In this document: positions 32,450 through 41,417 of the stretch, in pieces
Layout: every line of letters begins with the position of its first letter
How positions within the stretch are numbered: position 1 is the stretch's first letter
Source: Acinetobacter bohemicus ANC 3994
Lineage (GTDB): Bacteria; Pseudomonadota; Gammaproteobacteria; Pseudomonadales; Moraxellaceae
Reading direction: 5' to 3'
Assembly: GCF_000367925.1 (NCBI RefSeq)
Contig: NZ_KB849176.1
Location: forward strand, 186,001 to 250,000
Length of the DNA stretch: 64,000 nt
Position numbers and translations under genes: made by a program
The notes under the pieces: generated by a model
Databases searched by the model: none
Told to the model about the DNA's origin: nothing
The model's input: only the letters and a program-made list of their open reading frames with translations

Positions 32450-33805
32450 TTAAGATTTATTCAGCTTCATTACTTTAAATAAGCCTAACATCACCACAAT
32501 CCAGATCGGAATCATCAGTACGGATTCTTTAAAGCCTTGCATCCACATAATATAAAGTACGGTTGCAATAAAAATCAGCACTACATAATTACTAATTGGT
32601 GCCCAAAGTGCAGGGAACTTGGTTTGAATCGATGCTTGTTTAATCGCTTGTCTAAATTTCAAGTGAGTCAACGTAATCATGGCCCAGTTCAGGACTAATG
32701 CACCCACCACGACATACATTAAGTGACTTAAGGCATCTTCTGGAACAAAGTAGTTTAACAATACGCAGCCAAAAATTAACAAAGCCGAGAATAAAACAGC
32801 AGGAATAGGCACACCTTGTTTATTCACACGATTAAATATTTTAGGTGCATTGCCTTGTTGTGCTAAGCCATAAAGCATACGACTATTGGCATACATGCCA
32901 CTGTTATAAACAGAAAGTGCTGCGGTTAAAATAATAAAGTTCAATAAATGCGCAGCCCAGCCAATACCGAGTTGACTGAAAATCATCACAAATGGACTTT
33001 TATCCAGACCACCTAAGTCAAGCTGATTCCATGGCACCAATGCCAAGAGAATCGTCAGTGAACCAATGTAGAACAGTAGGATACGGAAAACCACTTGGTT
33101 AATGGCTTTTGGAATGGTTTTTTCCGGGTCTTTGGCTTCTGCTGCTGCCATACCAATCAGCTCAATGCCCCCAAAGGCGAACATGAGGAAGGCCAGCATA
33201 TAGAATAAACCTTCAAAACCATTCGGGAAAAATCCACCATGTGTCCAAAGATTAGAAAATGATGAGGTTGAACCAGCATCAGCGGTAATGAGTAAATACA
33301 AACCGAAAACGATCATCGATACGATCGCCGTTACCTTGATGATGGACAGCCAAAACTCTGATTCACCATAAAATTTTACATTGCCGAGATTGACTAAAGT
33401 AATGACGATGAAAAAGAACAGTACGGAAGCCCATGCAGGGATATGAGGCCACCAGTAATTAATATATTTTGCGACCGCAGTCAGCTCGGTCATTGCGACT
33501 AAAATATATAAAATCCAGTAATTCCAGCCCGCTAGAAAGCCGGGGAATTTTCCCCAATATTTAAAGGCAAAATGGCTAAATGATCCTGCTACAGGCTCAT
33601 GTACGATCATTTCACCCAGTTGACGCATGATTAAAAATGCAATCAAACCACCAATGGCATAACCCAAAATGATGGAAGGACCTGCAGATTGAATCACCTG
33701 TGCGGAACCTAAGAATAAGCCTGTACCAATAGCTCCGCCCATGGCGATGAGTTGGATATGCCGGTTCTTTAAGCCACGCTGAAGTTGAGACGACTCTTTA
33801 TTCAA
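32450..33805 (-). CDS. aroP: AroP-type aromatic amino acid permease (APC/AAT family)
   Basis: Cytoplasmic-membrane carrier of 451 residues with 12 predicted helices. The segment LQRGLKNRHIQLIAMGGAIG near residue 8, LGYAIGGLIAFLIMRQLGEM, VAGSFSHFAFKYWG and NWAMITLTHLKFRQA near 385 are shared with AroP/PheP of enteric bacteria, which import phenylalanine, tyrosine and tryptophan with protons. ProY-type proline carriers are related, so substrate specificity is a good guess, not a proof. ATG 33805 has no strong Shine-Dalgarno. It is divergent from prpF across a 330-base region with paired palindromes, and ends at the terminator at 32394. Confidence 0.85.
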   Translation of the reverse strand: MNKESSQLQRGLKNRHIQLIAMGGAIGTGLFLGSAQVIQSAGPSIILGYAIGGLIAFLIMRQLGEMIVHEPVAGSFSHFAFKYWGKFPGFLAGWNYWILYILVAMTELTAVAKYINYWWPHIPAWASVLFFFIVITLVNLGNVKFYGESEFWLSIIKVTAIVSMIVFGLYLLITADAGSTSSFSNLWTHGGFFPNGFEGLFYMLAFLMFAFGGIELIGMAAAEAKDPEKTIPKAINQVVFRILLFYIGSLTILLALVPWNQLDLGGLDKSPFVMIFSQLGIGWAAHLLNFIILTAALSVYNSGMYANSRMLYGLAQQGNAPKIFNRVNKQGVPIPAVLFSALLIFGCVLLNYFVPEDALSHLMYVVVGALVLNWAMITLTHLKFRQAIKQASIQTKFPALWAPISNYVVLIFIATVLYIMWMQGFKESVLMIPIWIVVMLGLFKVMKLNKS

Positions 33806-34137
33806 ATTATTTCAGCCCGACAATGGATAAGTGTTTCCGATTGTAATAGATCGTGAAGAAATCGCATAGTAGCTCAAAATTCATGAAAAAAAGTTATTAT
33901 TCATATGAAAAATAATGTTTGAAAAATAACAAATAAAAAACATATGAATCAATATATTAATTTTATTTAAATTATTAAATTGCAGACTTTATTTGAAAAC
34001 TGGACATTCACAAATGATGTTTTTTTAGACTTAAGTCCTGTATTTCACGTATAGATATAGAAAAAAGGTATGATGAGCCTTAGTTAAATCAGACCGTTTG
34101 ACTTAACACAATGATAAATATGAAGGATTCAATAAAA
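33806..34137. promoter_or_regulatory. Divergent aroP-prpF control region
   Basis: About 330 A/T-rich bases. ATTCATATG (33899-33907) and CATATGAAT (33941-33949) form an inverted pair 33 bases apart, and TTCATATGAA (33900-33909) is itself a palindrome. Likely a dimer or tetramer site for an Lrp-, LysR- or TyrR-like regulator; the regulator is unknown. Confidence 0.35.
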
Positions 34138-35328
34138 ATGAGTTTTGCACCTCAAATAAAAATTCCAGCAACTTATATGCGTGGTGGTACCAGTAAAGGT
34201 GTTTTCTTTAAAGTTGATGACTTACCCGAAGCTGCACAACAGGCTGGACCAATTCGTGATCAGTTGTTGTTACGTGTGATTGGTAGTCCAGATCCATATG
34301 GCAAACAAATTGATGGTATGGGTGGCGCAAGTTCAAGTACCAGTAAAACGGTCATCTTGGCGAAAAGTTCACAGCCCGATCATGATGTGGATTATTTGTT
34401 TGGTCAGGTGGCCATTGATCAGCCTTTTGTGGACTGGAGTGGCAATTGTGGCAATTTAACGGCTGCGGTCGGTTCATTTGCCATTTCCAATGGCTTGGTC
34501 AGTGCAGCGCGTATTCCTGAAAATGGCATCTGTACGGTTCGCATTTGGCAAGCCAATATTGCAAAAACCATTATTGCGCATGTGCCGATTACTCATGGTC
34601 AAGTCCAAGAAACCGGTGATTTTGAACTTGATGGTGTGACTTTCCCCGCAGCCGAAGTGCAGATTGAATTTTTAGATCCTGCGGATGATGGTGAAGATGG
34701 CAGCGCCATGTTTCCAACAGGAAATGTGGTCGATACTTTTAAAGTACCCAATATCGGTACTTTCCAAGCCACTTTTATTAATGCCGGTATTCCGACCATT
34801 TTCCTGAATGCTGAAGACATCGGCTATGCAGGCACAGAATTACAAGACGCCATTAATGCTGACGCACAAGCACTGGCGCGTTTTGAGACTATTCGTGCCT
34901 ATGGTGCAAAGCAGATGGGTTTAATCCAAGACATTTCCGAAGCTGAAAAACGTCAACATACGCCTAAAATTGCGTTTGTCTCTCAAGCCAAAGCTTATAC
35001 ATCATCGAGTGGTAAAGACATTCAAAAGGGTGATGTCGATTTACTGGTACGTGCTTTGTCGATGGGTAAACTACACCATGCCATGATGGGGACCGCTGCG
35101 GTTGCCATTGGAACTGCCGCTGCCATTCCGGGTACTTTGGTGAATTTGGCTGCGGGTGGTGGGGCGCGTGAAGCGGTACGTTTTGGACATCCTTCGGGCA
35201 CATTGCGTGTTGGTGCACAAGCAGTGCAGGAAAATGGACAGTGGGTGGTGAAAAAGGCGGTGATGAGCCGTAGTGCACGAGTGTTGATGGAAGGTTGGGT
35301 TCGTATTCCAGAAGATAGTTTGAAGTAG
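34138..35328 (+). CDS. prpF: 2-methylaconitate cis-trans isomerase
   Basis: Protein of 396 residues. The start IPATYMRGGTSKGVFFK, the DGMGGASSSTSKTVIL segment near 60, DWSGNCGNLTAAVGSFAI near 95 and MGTAAVAIGTAAAIPGTLVNL near 315 are those of PrpF. With AcnD it replaces PrpD in the 2-methylcitrate cycle for propionyl-CoA, moving the double bond of 2-methylaconitate. The usual prp genes (prpB, prpC, acnD) are not in the window, so this copy stands alone. ATG 34138 with AAGGA at 34123-34127 is chosen over 34111. It may also act on another tricarboxylic acid. Confidence 0.92.
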   Translation: MSFAPQIKIPATYMRGGTSKGVFFKVDDLPEAAQQAGPIRDQLLLRVIGSPDPYGKQIDGMGGASSSTSKTVILAKSSQPDHDVDYLFGQVAIDQPFVDWSGNCGNLTAAVGSFAISNGLVSAARIPENGICTVRIWQANIAKTIIAHVPITHGQVQETGDFELDGVTFPAAEVQIEFLDPADDGEDGSAMFPTGNVVDTFKVPNIGTFQATFINAGIPTIFLNAEDIGYAGTELQDAINADAQALARFETIRAYGAKQMGLIQDISEAEKRQHTPKIAFVSQAKAYTSSSGKDIQKGDVDLLVRALSMGKLHHAMMGTAAVAIGTAAAIPGTLVNLAAGGGAREAVRFGHPSGTLRVGAQAVQENGQWVVKKAVMSRSARVLMEGWVRIPEDSLK

Positions 35329-35557
35329 TAAACGAGATAGAGAATCTTGCGATAAAGCAGTATGATGACGCTTTGTGATTGTGAATTGAGCTGCCAAACG
35401 AGGTGCTTAATACAATCACAAGTCAGCTCTCTTGTGTATGCTCAATCGCAAGTTCTCTGTTAGAGATGACAAGAGCGCTGTATATTAGATTAAGCTAGAT
35501 CCAGCAGATTTCCGTGGGTTTAGATTTACTCACCAAAGCAAAGTATTCGAGGCGAAT

Positions 35558-36466
35558 GTGTCATCTTTAACTGACGTACATGCAAATGTACTAACCCAAG
35601 CACAGCAACGTATTCAACAAGATTTATTGACGGCATTAGACGCTTTTTCTATTCCAGAACCGCTCAAAGGCGCGGTGCATCATACTGTGATGCTCGGTGG
35701 TAAACGTATACGTCCAGCGCTTTGTTATGCAACGGCTGCTATTAAGCCAAATGCTCATTTTGCTGCGGTGCGTCGTGCGGCAGTTGCCATTGAAATGATC
35801 CATTGCTATTCACTGGCACATGATGATTTACCCTGTATGGATAATGATTTGCTGCGCCGTGGTCAACCAACCTGTCATGTGGCTTTTGGTGAAGATACGG
35901 CCTTACTTGCAGGTGATATTTTGCAGTCGATGGCATTTGAAATATTGGGCAGTCGCTTGTTTGATCAAGGGCCGGCAGTTGACTCTGCAATTGTGTTAAA
36001 ACAGATGCAAATTTTGGCAACCGCCAGTTCGAAAATGGTCTGTGGTCAGGTACTTGATTTACAAGCTGAAGGGCAGCATGTCAATCAACAGGCTTTGGAA
36101 AATATTCATCGTAATAAAACTGGCGCACTCATTTCTGCTGCGGTGATGATGGCTGCGGTCACTGTGTTTGAGGGAACAGATCAAGCCATTCCGAAATTGC
36201 GTGAATATGCTCAAGCGATTGGATTGGCCTTCCAAGTACAAGATGATATTTTGGATATTATTTCCGATACAGAAGTTCTTGGAAAAACTGCAGGCAAAGA
36301 TCAACAAGTTGAAAAATCGACTTATCCTGCCTTAATGGGGTTAGAAAATGCGCAAGCTTATGCCAAAGAGTTGCATGATCAAGCATTGAATGCTTTGGCT
36401 ATTTTTGGTGACAATGCAGTAGAACTAAATCAAATTTCACAATTTCTATTGTCACGTAAAAGCTAA
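35558..36466 (+). CDS. ispA: Farnesyl diphosphate synthase (polyprenyl synthetase)
   Basis: Protein of 302 residues. Condenses isopentenyl diphosphate with dimethylallyl and geranyl diphosphate to make the C15 precursor of quinones and undecaprenol. Two aspartate-rich metal motifs are present: DDLPCMDND near residue 90 and DDILDI near 230; the GGKRIRPALCYA segment is near 48. The start is GTG at 35558; an ATG two bases earlier is out of frame and stops after four codons. Housekeeping gene; convergent with putP with a shared terminator between. Confidence 0.93.
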   Translation: MSSLTDVHANVLTQAQQRIQQDLLTALDAFSIPEPLKGAVHHTVMLGGKRIRPALCYATAAIKPNAHFAAVRRAAVAIEMIHCYSLAHDDLPCMDNDLLRRGQPTCHVAFGEDTALLAGDILQSMAFEILGSRLFDQGPAVDSAIVLKQMQILATASSKMVCGQVLDLQAEGQHVNQQALENIHRNKTGALISAAVMMAAVTVFEGTDQAIPKLREYAQAIGLAFQVQDDILDIISDTEVLGKTAGKDQQVEKSTYPALMGLENAQAYAKELHDQALNALAIFGDNAVELNQISQFLLSRKS

Positions 36467-36496
36467 AAAAGCATGTGAGTAGCAAACTAAAGAATG

Positions 36497-36525
36497 AAAA
36501 AAGAGGACATTAAGTCCTCTTTTTT
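36497..36525. terminator. Bidirectional terminator between ispA and putP
   Basis: AAAAAAGAGGAC (36497-36508) pairs perfectly with GTCCTCTTTTTT (36514-36525). It ends both convergent genes. Confidence 0.92.
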
Positions 36526-36547
36526 ATGGGCTTATTTTGAGGTCAAG

Positions 36548-38038
36548 CTATTGAGCATCTTTGTATAAGCGATCACCTTCGTCGAAACGTGTCGTGATCT
36601 CCTCAGATGGTGCTTTACCCAATAGGCTCACTACGACAATGGCAATCAGCGAACAAATAAAGCCCGGAATAATTTCATAAAGACCTGTGTCACTGAACAT
36701 GTTTTTCCATAGAATGACCACAACAGCACCCACTAACATACCTGTCAACGCGCCATTTAAAGTCATACGACGCCAGAACAAGGAAAGAATAATCAATGGG
36801 CCAAATGCAGCGCCAAAACCAGCCCAAGCATAAGAAACCAAGCCTAAAACTTTAGATTCAGGGTTTCCTGCCATCCAAATCGCCAGTAGTGCAATCAGTA
36901 ACACCATTAAACGACCAATCCAGACCAGTTCTTTTTGAGTTGCATTTTTACGTAAAAATGATTTGTAAAAATCTTCGGTCAATGTGCTTGAACAGACCAA
37001 TAACTGGCAACTGAGGGTACTCATCACTGCGGCTAAAATCGCAGCCAATACAATGCCTGCAATCCATGGATTAAACAGAATTTTGGTCAGTTCCATAAAT
37101 ACGGTTTCTGGATTTGCTGTTACTGCCCCTGCAAGTTCAGGGTGTTGTTGGAAGTAAGCGATCCCAAAGAAGCCCGCAGCAACCGCGCCACCTAGACAAA
37201 GGATCATCCATGTCATACCAATACGGCGTGCATTCGGAATCGATTTGACCGAATCTGCCGCCATAAAACGCACCAGAATATGTGGTTGACCAAAGTAGCC
37301 TAAACCCCAAGCCAATAATGAAATAATCGCCACAAAGCTTAAATCACCCATGACATTCATGGCTTGTGGGCGAGCTGCTTCAAGTGCCAAAGTCATTTGA
37401 TTGATATCGGCAAAGCTTAACACCACAACGACAGGGGTGAGCAACAAAGCAAAAATCATTAAGCCCGCTTGAATGGTGTCGGTCCAACTGACTGCCAAGA
37501 AACCACCAATAAACACATAGCTGATAGTAGCAATGGCACTAATCCACAGCGCAGTGCTATAAGAAAGATCAAACATGCTTTCAAATAAACGTGCGCCTGC
37601 AACCATGCCTGAAGCACAGTAAATTGCAAAGAAAATCAAAATAATGAAAGCAGAAGCAATACGTAAAATTTTCTTTTGATCGTTAAAACGGTTCGAGAAA
37701 TAGTCTGGCAAGGTTAAGGCATTGTGTTGCACTTCAGTATGAACACGTAAACGGCCAGCAACCAGTAGCCAGTTCAGCCATGCACCAATAATCAAGCCAA
37801 TAGCAATCCACATTTCAGATAAACCTGAAAGATAAATTGCACCCGGCAGTCCCATGAGCAACCAACCGCTCATATCTGAAGCACCCGCAGAGAGCGCTGT
37901 GACGAAACTACCTAAACGTCGACCCCCCAAAATGTAATCAGAGAAGTTGGATGTCGCGCGATAAGCCATGAGGCCAATCACGATCATGGCGACAATATAA
38001 AAAAGAAAGGTAATTAAGGTCGGATTGAGGGAGCTCAT
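36548..38038 (-). CDS. putP: Sodium/proline symporter
   Basis: Membrane carrier of 496 residues of the SSS family with 13 helices. Marker segments are YILGGRRLGSFVTALSAGASDMSGWLLMG near residue 40-65 (sodium and proline site), GYFGQPHILVRFMA near 250 and SYAWAGFGAAFGPLIILSLFW near 400. The length matches PutP of enteric bacteria. I start it at ATG 38038, as the 13 codons further upstream match nothing in the family. Imports L-proline with sodium. No putA is nearby. It is behind the SPFH operon, which has its own terminator. Confidence 0.93.
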   Translation of the reverse strand: MSSLNPTLITFLFYIVAMIVIGLMAYRATSNFSDYILGGRRLGSFVTALSAGASDMSGWLLMGLPGAIYLSGLSEMWIAIGLIIGAWLNWLLVAGRLRVHTEVQHNALTLPDYFSNRFNDQKKILRIASAFIILIFFAIYCASGMVAGARLFESMFDLSYSTALWISAIATISYVFIGGFLAVSWTDTIQAGLMIFALLLTPVVVVLSFADINQMTLALEAARPQAMNVMGDLSFVAIISLLAWGLGYFGQPHILVRFMAADSVKSIPNARRIGMTWMILCLGGAVAAGFFGIAYFQQHPELAGAVTANPETVFMELTKILFNPWIAGIVLAAILAAVMSTLSCQLLVCSSTLTEDFYKSFLRKNATQKELVWIGRLMVLLIALLAIWMAGNPESKVLGLVSYAWAGFGAAFGPLIILSLFWRRMTLNGALTGMLVGAVVVILWKNMFSDTGLYEIIPGFICSLIAIVVVSLLGKAPSEEITTRFDEGDRLYKDAQ

Positions 38039-38174
38039 ACGGTATCCATTTACACGGTGGACAGCAGATCGAAACACAGGCTTTTAAATAAAAAGCACAC
38101 ATAATTTCAAAAAAATAACGCGAAATTTAAGCATAAATTCACAATGATTGCAGAGTTTTTCGCAATTGAAATAA

Positions 38175-38200
38175 AAATAGACAGCAGATGCTGTCTATTT
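38175..38200 (-). terminator. Terminator of the NfeD-SPFH operon
   Basis: AAATAGACAGC (38175-38185) pairs with GCTGTCTATTT (38190-38200); on the minus strand a T run follows. It lies 20 bases after the SPFH stop codon. Confidence 0.85.
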
Positions 38201-38220
38201 CATAGAAAAAATGGCTTTGT

Positions 38221-39075
38221 TTAAGAGTTACGACCCATTACGCCGCGAATGGTATTCATGATGTCGGCAGGTAAGACCACCGTTTTAGCATTGTTGGATT
38301 TGGCCATGTCTTGCATGGCTTTTACATACTGTTCACCCAGCAAATAGGCAACAGGAATTTCTTTATCGCCGACTGCGGAAGTGATCATTTCAATGGCGCG
38401 TTGCGATGATTCCGCCAAGACCACTTGTGCTTCAGCATCACGACGTGAAGCCTCTAAACGACCATCTGCTTCTAAAATAGCGGCTTGTTTTTCACCATCT
38501 GCTTTGGTCACGGTTGCACGGCGTTGACGTTCAGCCGCAGCTTGCGCTTCCATCGCCGATTGCATGGTGCTTGATGGTTGAATATCTTGAATTTCTACGG
38601 TTTTGAGTGTAATCCCCCAATCTGAAATATCATCAGAAATGGCGGCTTTTAATTTTGCTTTAATGTGATCACGAGATGACAATGCATCATCTAAATCCAT
38701 TTCACCAACAATTGAACGCAGTGAGGTCTGTACCAAATTTTGAATCGCCCAGGTATAGTTTTCAATACCGTAAACCGCTTTTTCTGGTGTGGTAATATTG
38801 ATATATGCCATGGCATTCATCAGTAAAACGGCGTTATCACGGGTAATCACTTCTTGAGAGGGAATATCCATCACGATGTCTTTGGTGGTGACTTTATAAG
38901 CCACTTCATCCACATAAGGAATGACAAAATTGAGACCCGGTGTCAGGGTGGTATGGTATTTACCTAGACGTTGTACAATCCATTTATAACCTTGCGGAAC
39001 AATACGCACACCTTTAAAAATGGTGACGCCTGCAAAAACCAAGATGGCTAAAACAATAATAGATCCACCAGACAT
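38221..39075 (-). CDS. SPFH/Band 7 membrane protein (stomatin/QmcA-like)
   Basis: Protein of 284 residues: one N-terminal membrane stretch (IIVLAILVFAGVTIFKGV), then the SPFH domain starting VPQGYKWIVQRLGKYHTTLTPG, with NAVLLMNAMAYINI and LRSIVGEMDLDDALSSRDHIK, and a coiled-coil rich in AEAQAAAERQRRA near 185. Such proteins form oligomers that organise membranes and help FtsH-type proteases. It is encoded 14 bases after the NfeD gene, the normal pairing of stomatin-like and NfeD proteins. Function beyond scaffold not predictable. Confidence 0.9.
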   Translation of the reverse strand: MSGGSIIVLAILVFAGVTIFKGVRIVPQGYKWIVQRLGKYHTTLTPGLNFVIPYVDEVAYKVTTKDIVMDIPSQEVITRDNAVLLMNAMAYINITTPEKAVYGIENYTWAIQNLVQTSLRSIVGEMDLDDALSSRDHIKAKLKAAISDDISDWGITLKTVEIQDIQPSSTMQSAMEAQAAAERQRRATVTKADGEKQAAILEADGRLEASRRDAEAQVVLAESSQRAIEMITSAVGDKEIPVAYLLGEQYVKAMQDMAKSNNAKTVVLPADIMNTIRGVMGRNS

Positions 39076-39089
39076 GTTATTTCCTCACT

Positions 39090-39563
39090 TTATATATTTT
39101 CATTGTGTGAATTGTGGGGTTTAACCACGAGATCATTGCCGAGAATATCGACCACGCGTACACGATCACCCACCTGAACGGGTGCTAAAGTACGACAGTT
39201 CCATTCGTCAGAGCCTAAAACCGGCATGGGGAAACGTACCGTAATTAAATCGTGTTCCATATTAATTTGAATGACCATGCCGACTTGACCAAGGGTCGCT
39301 TCACGCGATAAACCTGCTTTGGTTTTATCGGTTGAAAGAGGCTTGATAAATTTAAACCACAGTAAAGTGCAAAGGATGGATAAGATAATCCAAGTGATGA
39401 GTTGGGTGGTGAAGCCCATCATCGGGAACATCCAGAATAAAACACCCACCATGATGGCTGCGATGCCAAACCATAGTGCAGCAAAAGCGGGCAGTACTAA
39501 TTCAGAGAGCATCAGTACAACACCCAATACAAACCAATGCCAAGGTTCGAAAGCAAATTCCAT
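39090..39563 (-). CDS. NfeD-family membrane protein
   Basis: Protein of 157 residues with three or four membrane helices in residues 8-70 and a soluble OB-fold-like C-terminal domain from about 85 (GQVGMVIQINMEHDLITVRFPMPVLG ... VGDRVRVVDILGNDLVVKP). This is the short NfeD form that works with an SPFH partner, which is encoded directly downstream. First gene of that two-gene operon. Confidence 0.9.
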   Translation of the reverse strand: MEFAFEPWHWFVLGVVLMLSELVLPAFAALWFGIAAIMVGVLFWMFPMMGFTTQLITWIILSILCTLLWFKFIKPLSTDKTKAGLSREATLGQVGMVIQINMEHDLITVRFPMPVLGSDEWNCRTLAPVQVGDRVRVVDILGNDLVVKPHNSHNENI

Positions 39564-39661
39564 ACATCTACTCGTGTATTGTAAAATTGATATAGATAAC
39601 TTAAGTGTCTATATCAATTTAGCAGATGAATAAGTCTTTGAATATTAAAAAAGGATCTTTT

Positions 39662-40579
39662 TTATATTTTAGCTTTTGGCGCAGGTTTGAACGCAGCGGG
39701 AGATTTTTTAAAATCGGTAATCATTTTTTCAATGGCACGAATTTTCAGTTGCGCTGCTTTTTCACCTTCAAGGATAGACTGATTGCTGGCTGTTAAATCC
39801 AAGGTGCCTAAATGTCCCACTTTCGGTTGAATGACAATATTGGCCTGACTTAGCTCTTCGTTAATGCTTTGTTGTCCCATAATGTTAATGGTTTGGTCCA
39901 GTAAGCCCCACATATTCAGTGGCTTGTCGCCAACAGGACGTGCAGAAATATCAACGGCAATGACAAGATCTGCGCCCATTGCTTTCGCGGTTTTTACAGG
40001 AATTGGACTAACTAAACCGCCATCCACATATTTGGTTCCTCCAATTGTGGCAGGGACAAAGACATTGGGAATACTGCATGATGCACGAACGGCTTGACCA
40101 GCATTACCTTTAATAAATTCAGCTTTACGCCCATTGTCTAAACGGGTCGCCACCGCTGCAAAGCGAATGGGGAATTGTTCAATGGGTTTGTTGGCAATGT
40201 GCTTGTTGACATAGTTTTGCAGTTTTTGACCTTGCACAATGCCTTGACTATTTAAGGTTAAATCACGAATGTCAGCTTCTTTTAAGCTCAGGGCAATTTG
40301 TTGTAGTTGGAAGGGTGTTTTACCGCTGGCATAGATACTGCCGACAAAGCTACCCGCACTGGTGCCTGTGACAATTTTCGGTTTAATACCATGTGATTCC
40401 AAAACTTTAAGTACCCCAATATGGGCAAAACCTTTGGCACCACCGCCACCCAGCGCAATTGCAATCACGGGTTCACGTGCTTTTAGGGTGGTCGTTTGCG
40501 GTTGGGTTTTTACAGCTTTATCACAGCCCATTAGGCTGAGTCCAAGTAGACCAATTAAAGCATAGGGTACAAATTTCAT
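39662..40579 (-). CDS. Patatin-like phospholipase lipoprotein (RssA-like)
   Basis: Protein of 305 residues. A lipoprotein signal ends at cysteine 19 (LMGC). The patatin domain follows: oxyanion motif GGGGAKG at 44-50, nucleophile Ser74 in TGTSAG, and the catalytic aspartate in VDGGLVSPIPV near 180. These enzymes cut acyl chains from phospholipids. The lipobox implies an anchored protein in the cell envelope, unlike cytoplasmic RssA of E. coli. The start codon ATG 40579 follows ACTATG-type sequence. Neighbouring genes are single units, so there is no operon evidence. Confidence 0.9.
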   Translation of the reverse strand: MKFVPYALIGLLGLSLMGCDKAVKTQPQTTTLKAREPVIAIALGGGGAKGFAHIGVLKVLESHGIKPKIVTGTSAGSFVGSIYASGKTPFQLQQIALSLKEADIRDLTLNSQGIVQGQKLQNYVNKHIANKPIEQFPIRFAAVATRLDNGRKAEFIKGNAGQAVRASCSIPNVFVPATIGGTKYVDGGLVSPIPVKTAKAMGADLVIAVDISARPVGDKPLNMWGLLDQTINIMGQQSINEELSQANIVIQPKVGHLGTLDLTASNQSILEGEKAAQLKIRAIEKMITDFKKSPAAFKPAPKAKI

Positions 40580-40648
40580 AGTTGGGATTGGGTATTAAAT
40601 AGACAAAAAGTTGCGCGTATGAGATCAGATAATGATCATCTTAACCAG

Positions 40649-41272
40649 CTATTTTTTTATACGATTTTGTAACGGTCTGGCTAACCAATTCGGGTTTTTC
40701 GGAGAAAACTTACCAATGTATAGATTTAAGATCTGCTCTAAATCTGGTTCATAATCGCCAGTGGGTTGAAACACACCTATGCAATGAATGGTTTTGTGCG
40801 CATAATCAAAAGAAAACATCACAATGGGAATATGCGCGCCCACAGCAATACGATAAAAACCACTTTTAATGGTCTCCGCCCGTTTGCGTGTCCCTTCAGG
40901 TGCCATGCCGACCCAAATTTGGGCTTGAGTATTAATGAAATCGATAATTTGCTGGGTTAATCCTTGTTGTGCATTGCGTTGCACTGGAATGACGCCAATC
41001 CAGTTGAGTAATGGCTTCAAAGGTGTTTTAAATAAAGTATGTTTGCCAAAAATGGTAATTTTAATACCCAGTCCGAGCAATGCCGTAAACCCATACCACG
41101 CATCAATATTTGAGGTATGCGGAGAAATAATGGCGACTGCTTTAGGCAAGTTTGGAAATTCACCTTTAAAATGCCAGCCTTGGGCAAGAAATAGGTTTTT
41201 AAAAATATTTCGGCTTAAGCAGTTACCGCGAGCAGGAACCCGATCGGGTAAGGTTGGAAAATATTTGTCCAT
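40649..41272 (-). CDS. Lysophospholipid acyltransferase-family protein
   Basis: Protein of 207 residues with the PlsC/LPLAT motifs: the block I pattern N-H-x4-D is modified to SPHTSNIDAWYG near residue 60, block III PEGTRKR near 125, and GVIPVQR near 92. It should move an acyl group to a lysophospholipid or related acceptor at the inner membrane. I take ATG 41272 (MDKYFPTLPDRVP) because 30 extra codons upstream are a lysine-rich run with no ribosome site. Distinct from essential PlsC, which usually is about 240 residues; this shorter one is an accessory acyltransferase. Divergent from the MFS gene. Confidence 0.83.
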   Translation of the reverse strand: MDKYFPTLPDRVPARGNCLSRNIFKNLFLAQGWHFKGEFPNLPKAVAIISPHTSNIDAWYGFTALLGLGIKITIFGKHTLFKTPLKPLLNWIGVIPVQRNAQQGLTQQIIDFINTQAQIWVGMAPEGTRKRAETIKSGFYRIAVGAHIPIVMFSFDYAHKTIHCIGVFQPTGDYEPDLEQILNLYIGKFSPKNPNWLARPLQNRIKK

Positions 41273-41417
41273 AGTCTTTTTCTTCTTCTTGACAAAACTG
41301 TATCGCATTTTAAATATGTTAAGCTTTTGTAAAATAAGATTCATTGTCAAAATGTAAACCATACTTCTGCTGGCTTGATAACAATCATCAATCTCGGTTT
41401 GATCATAAGGCCAGACT

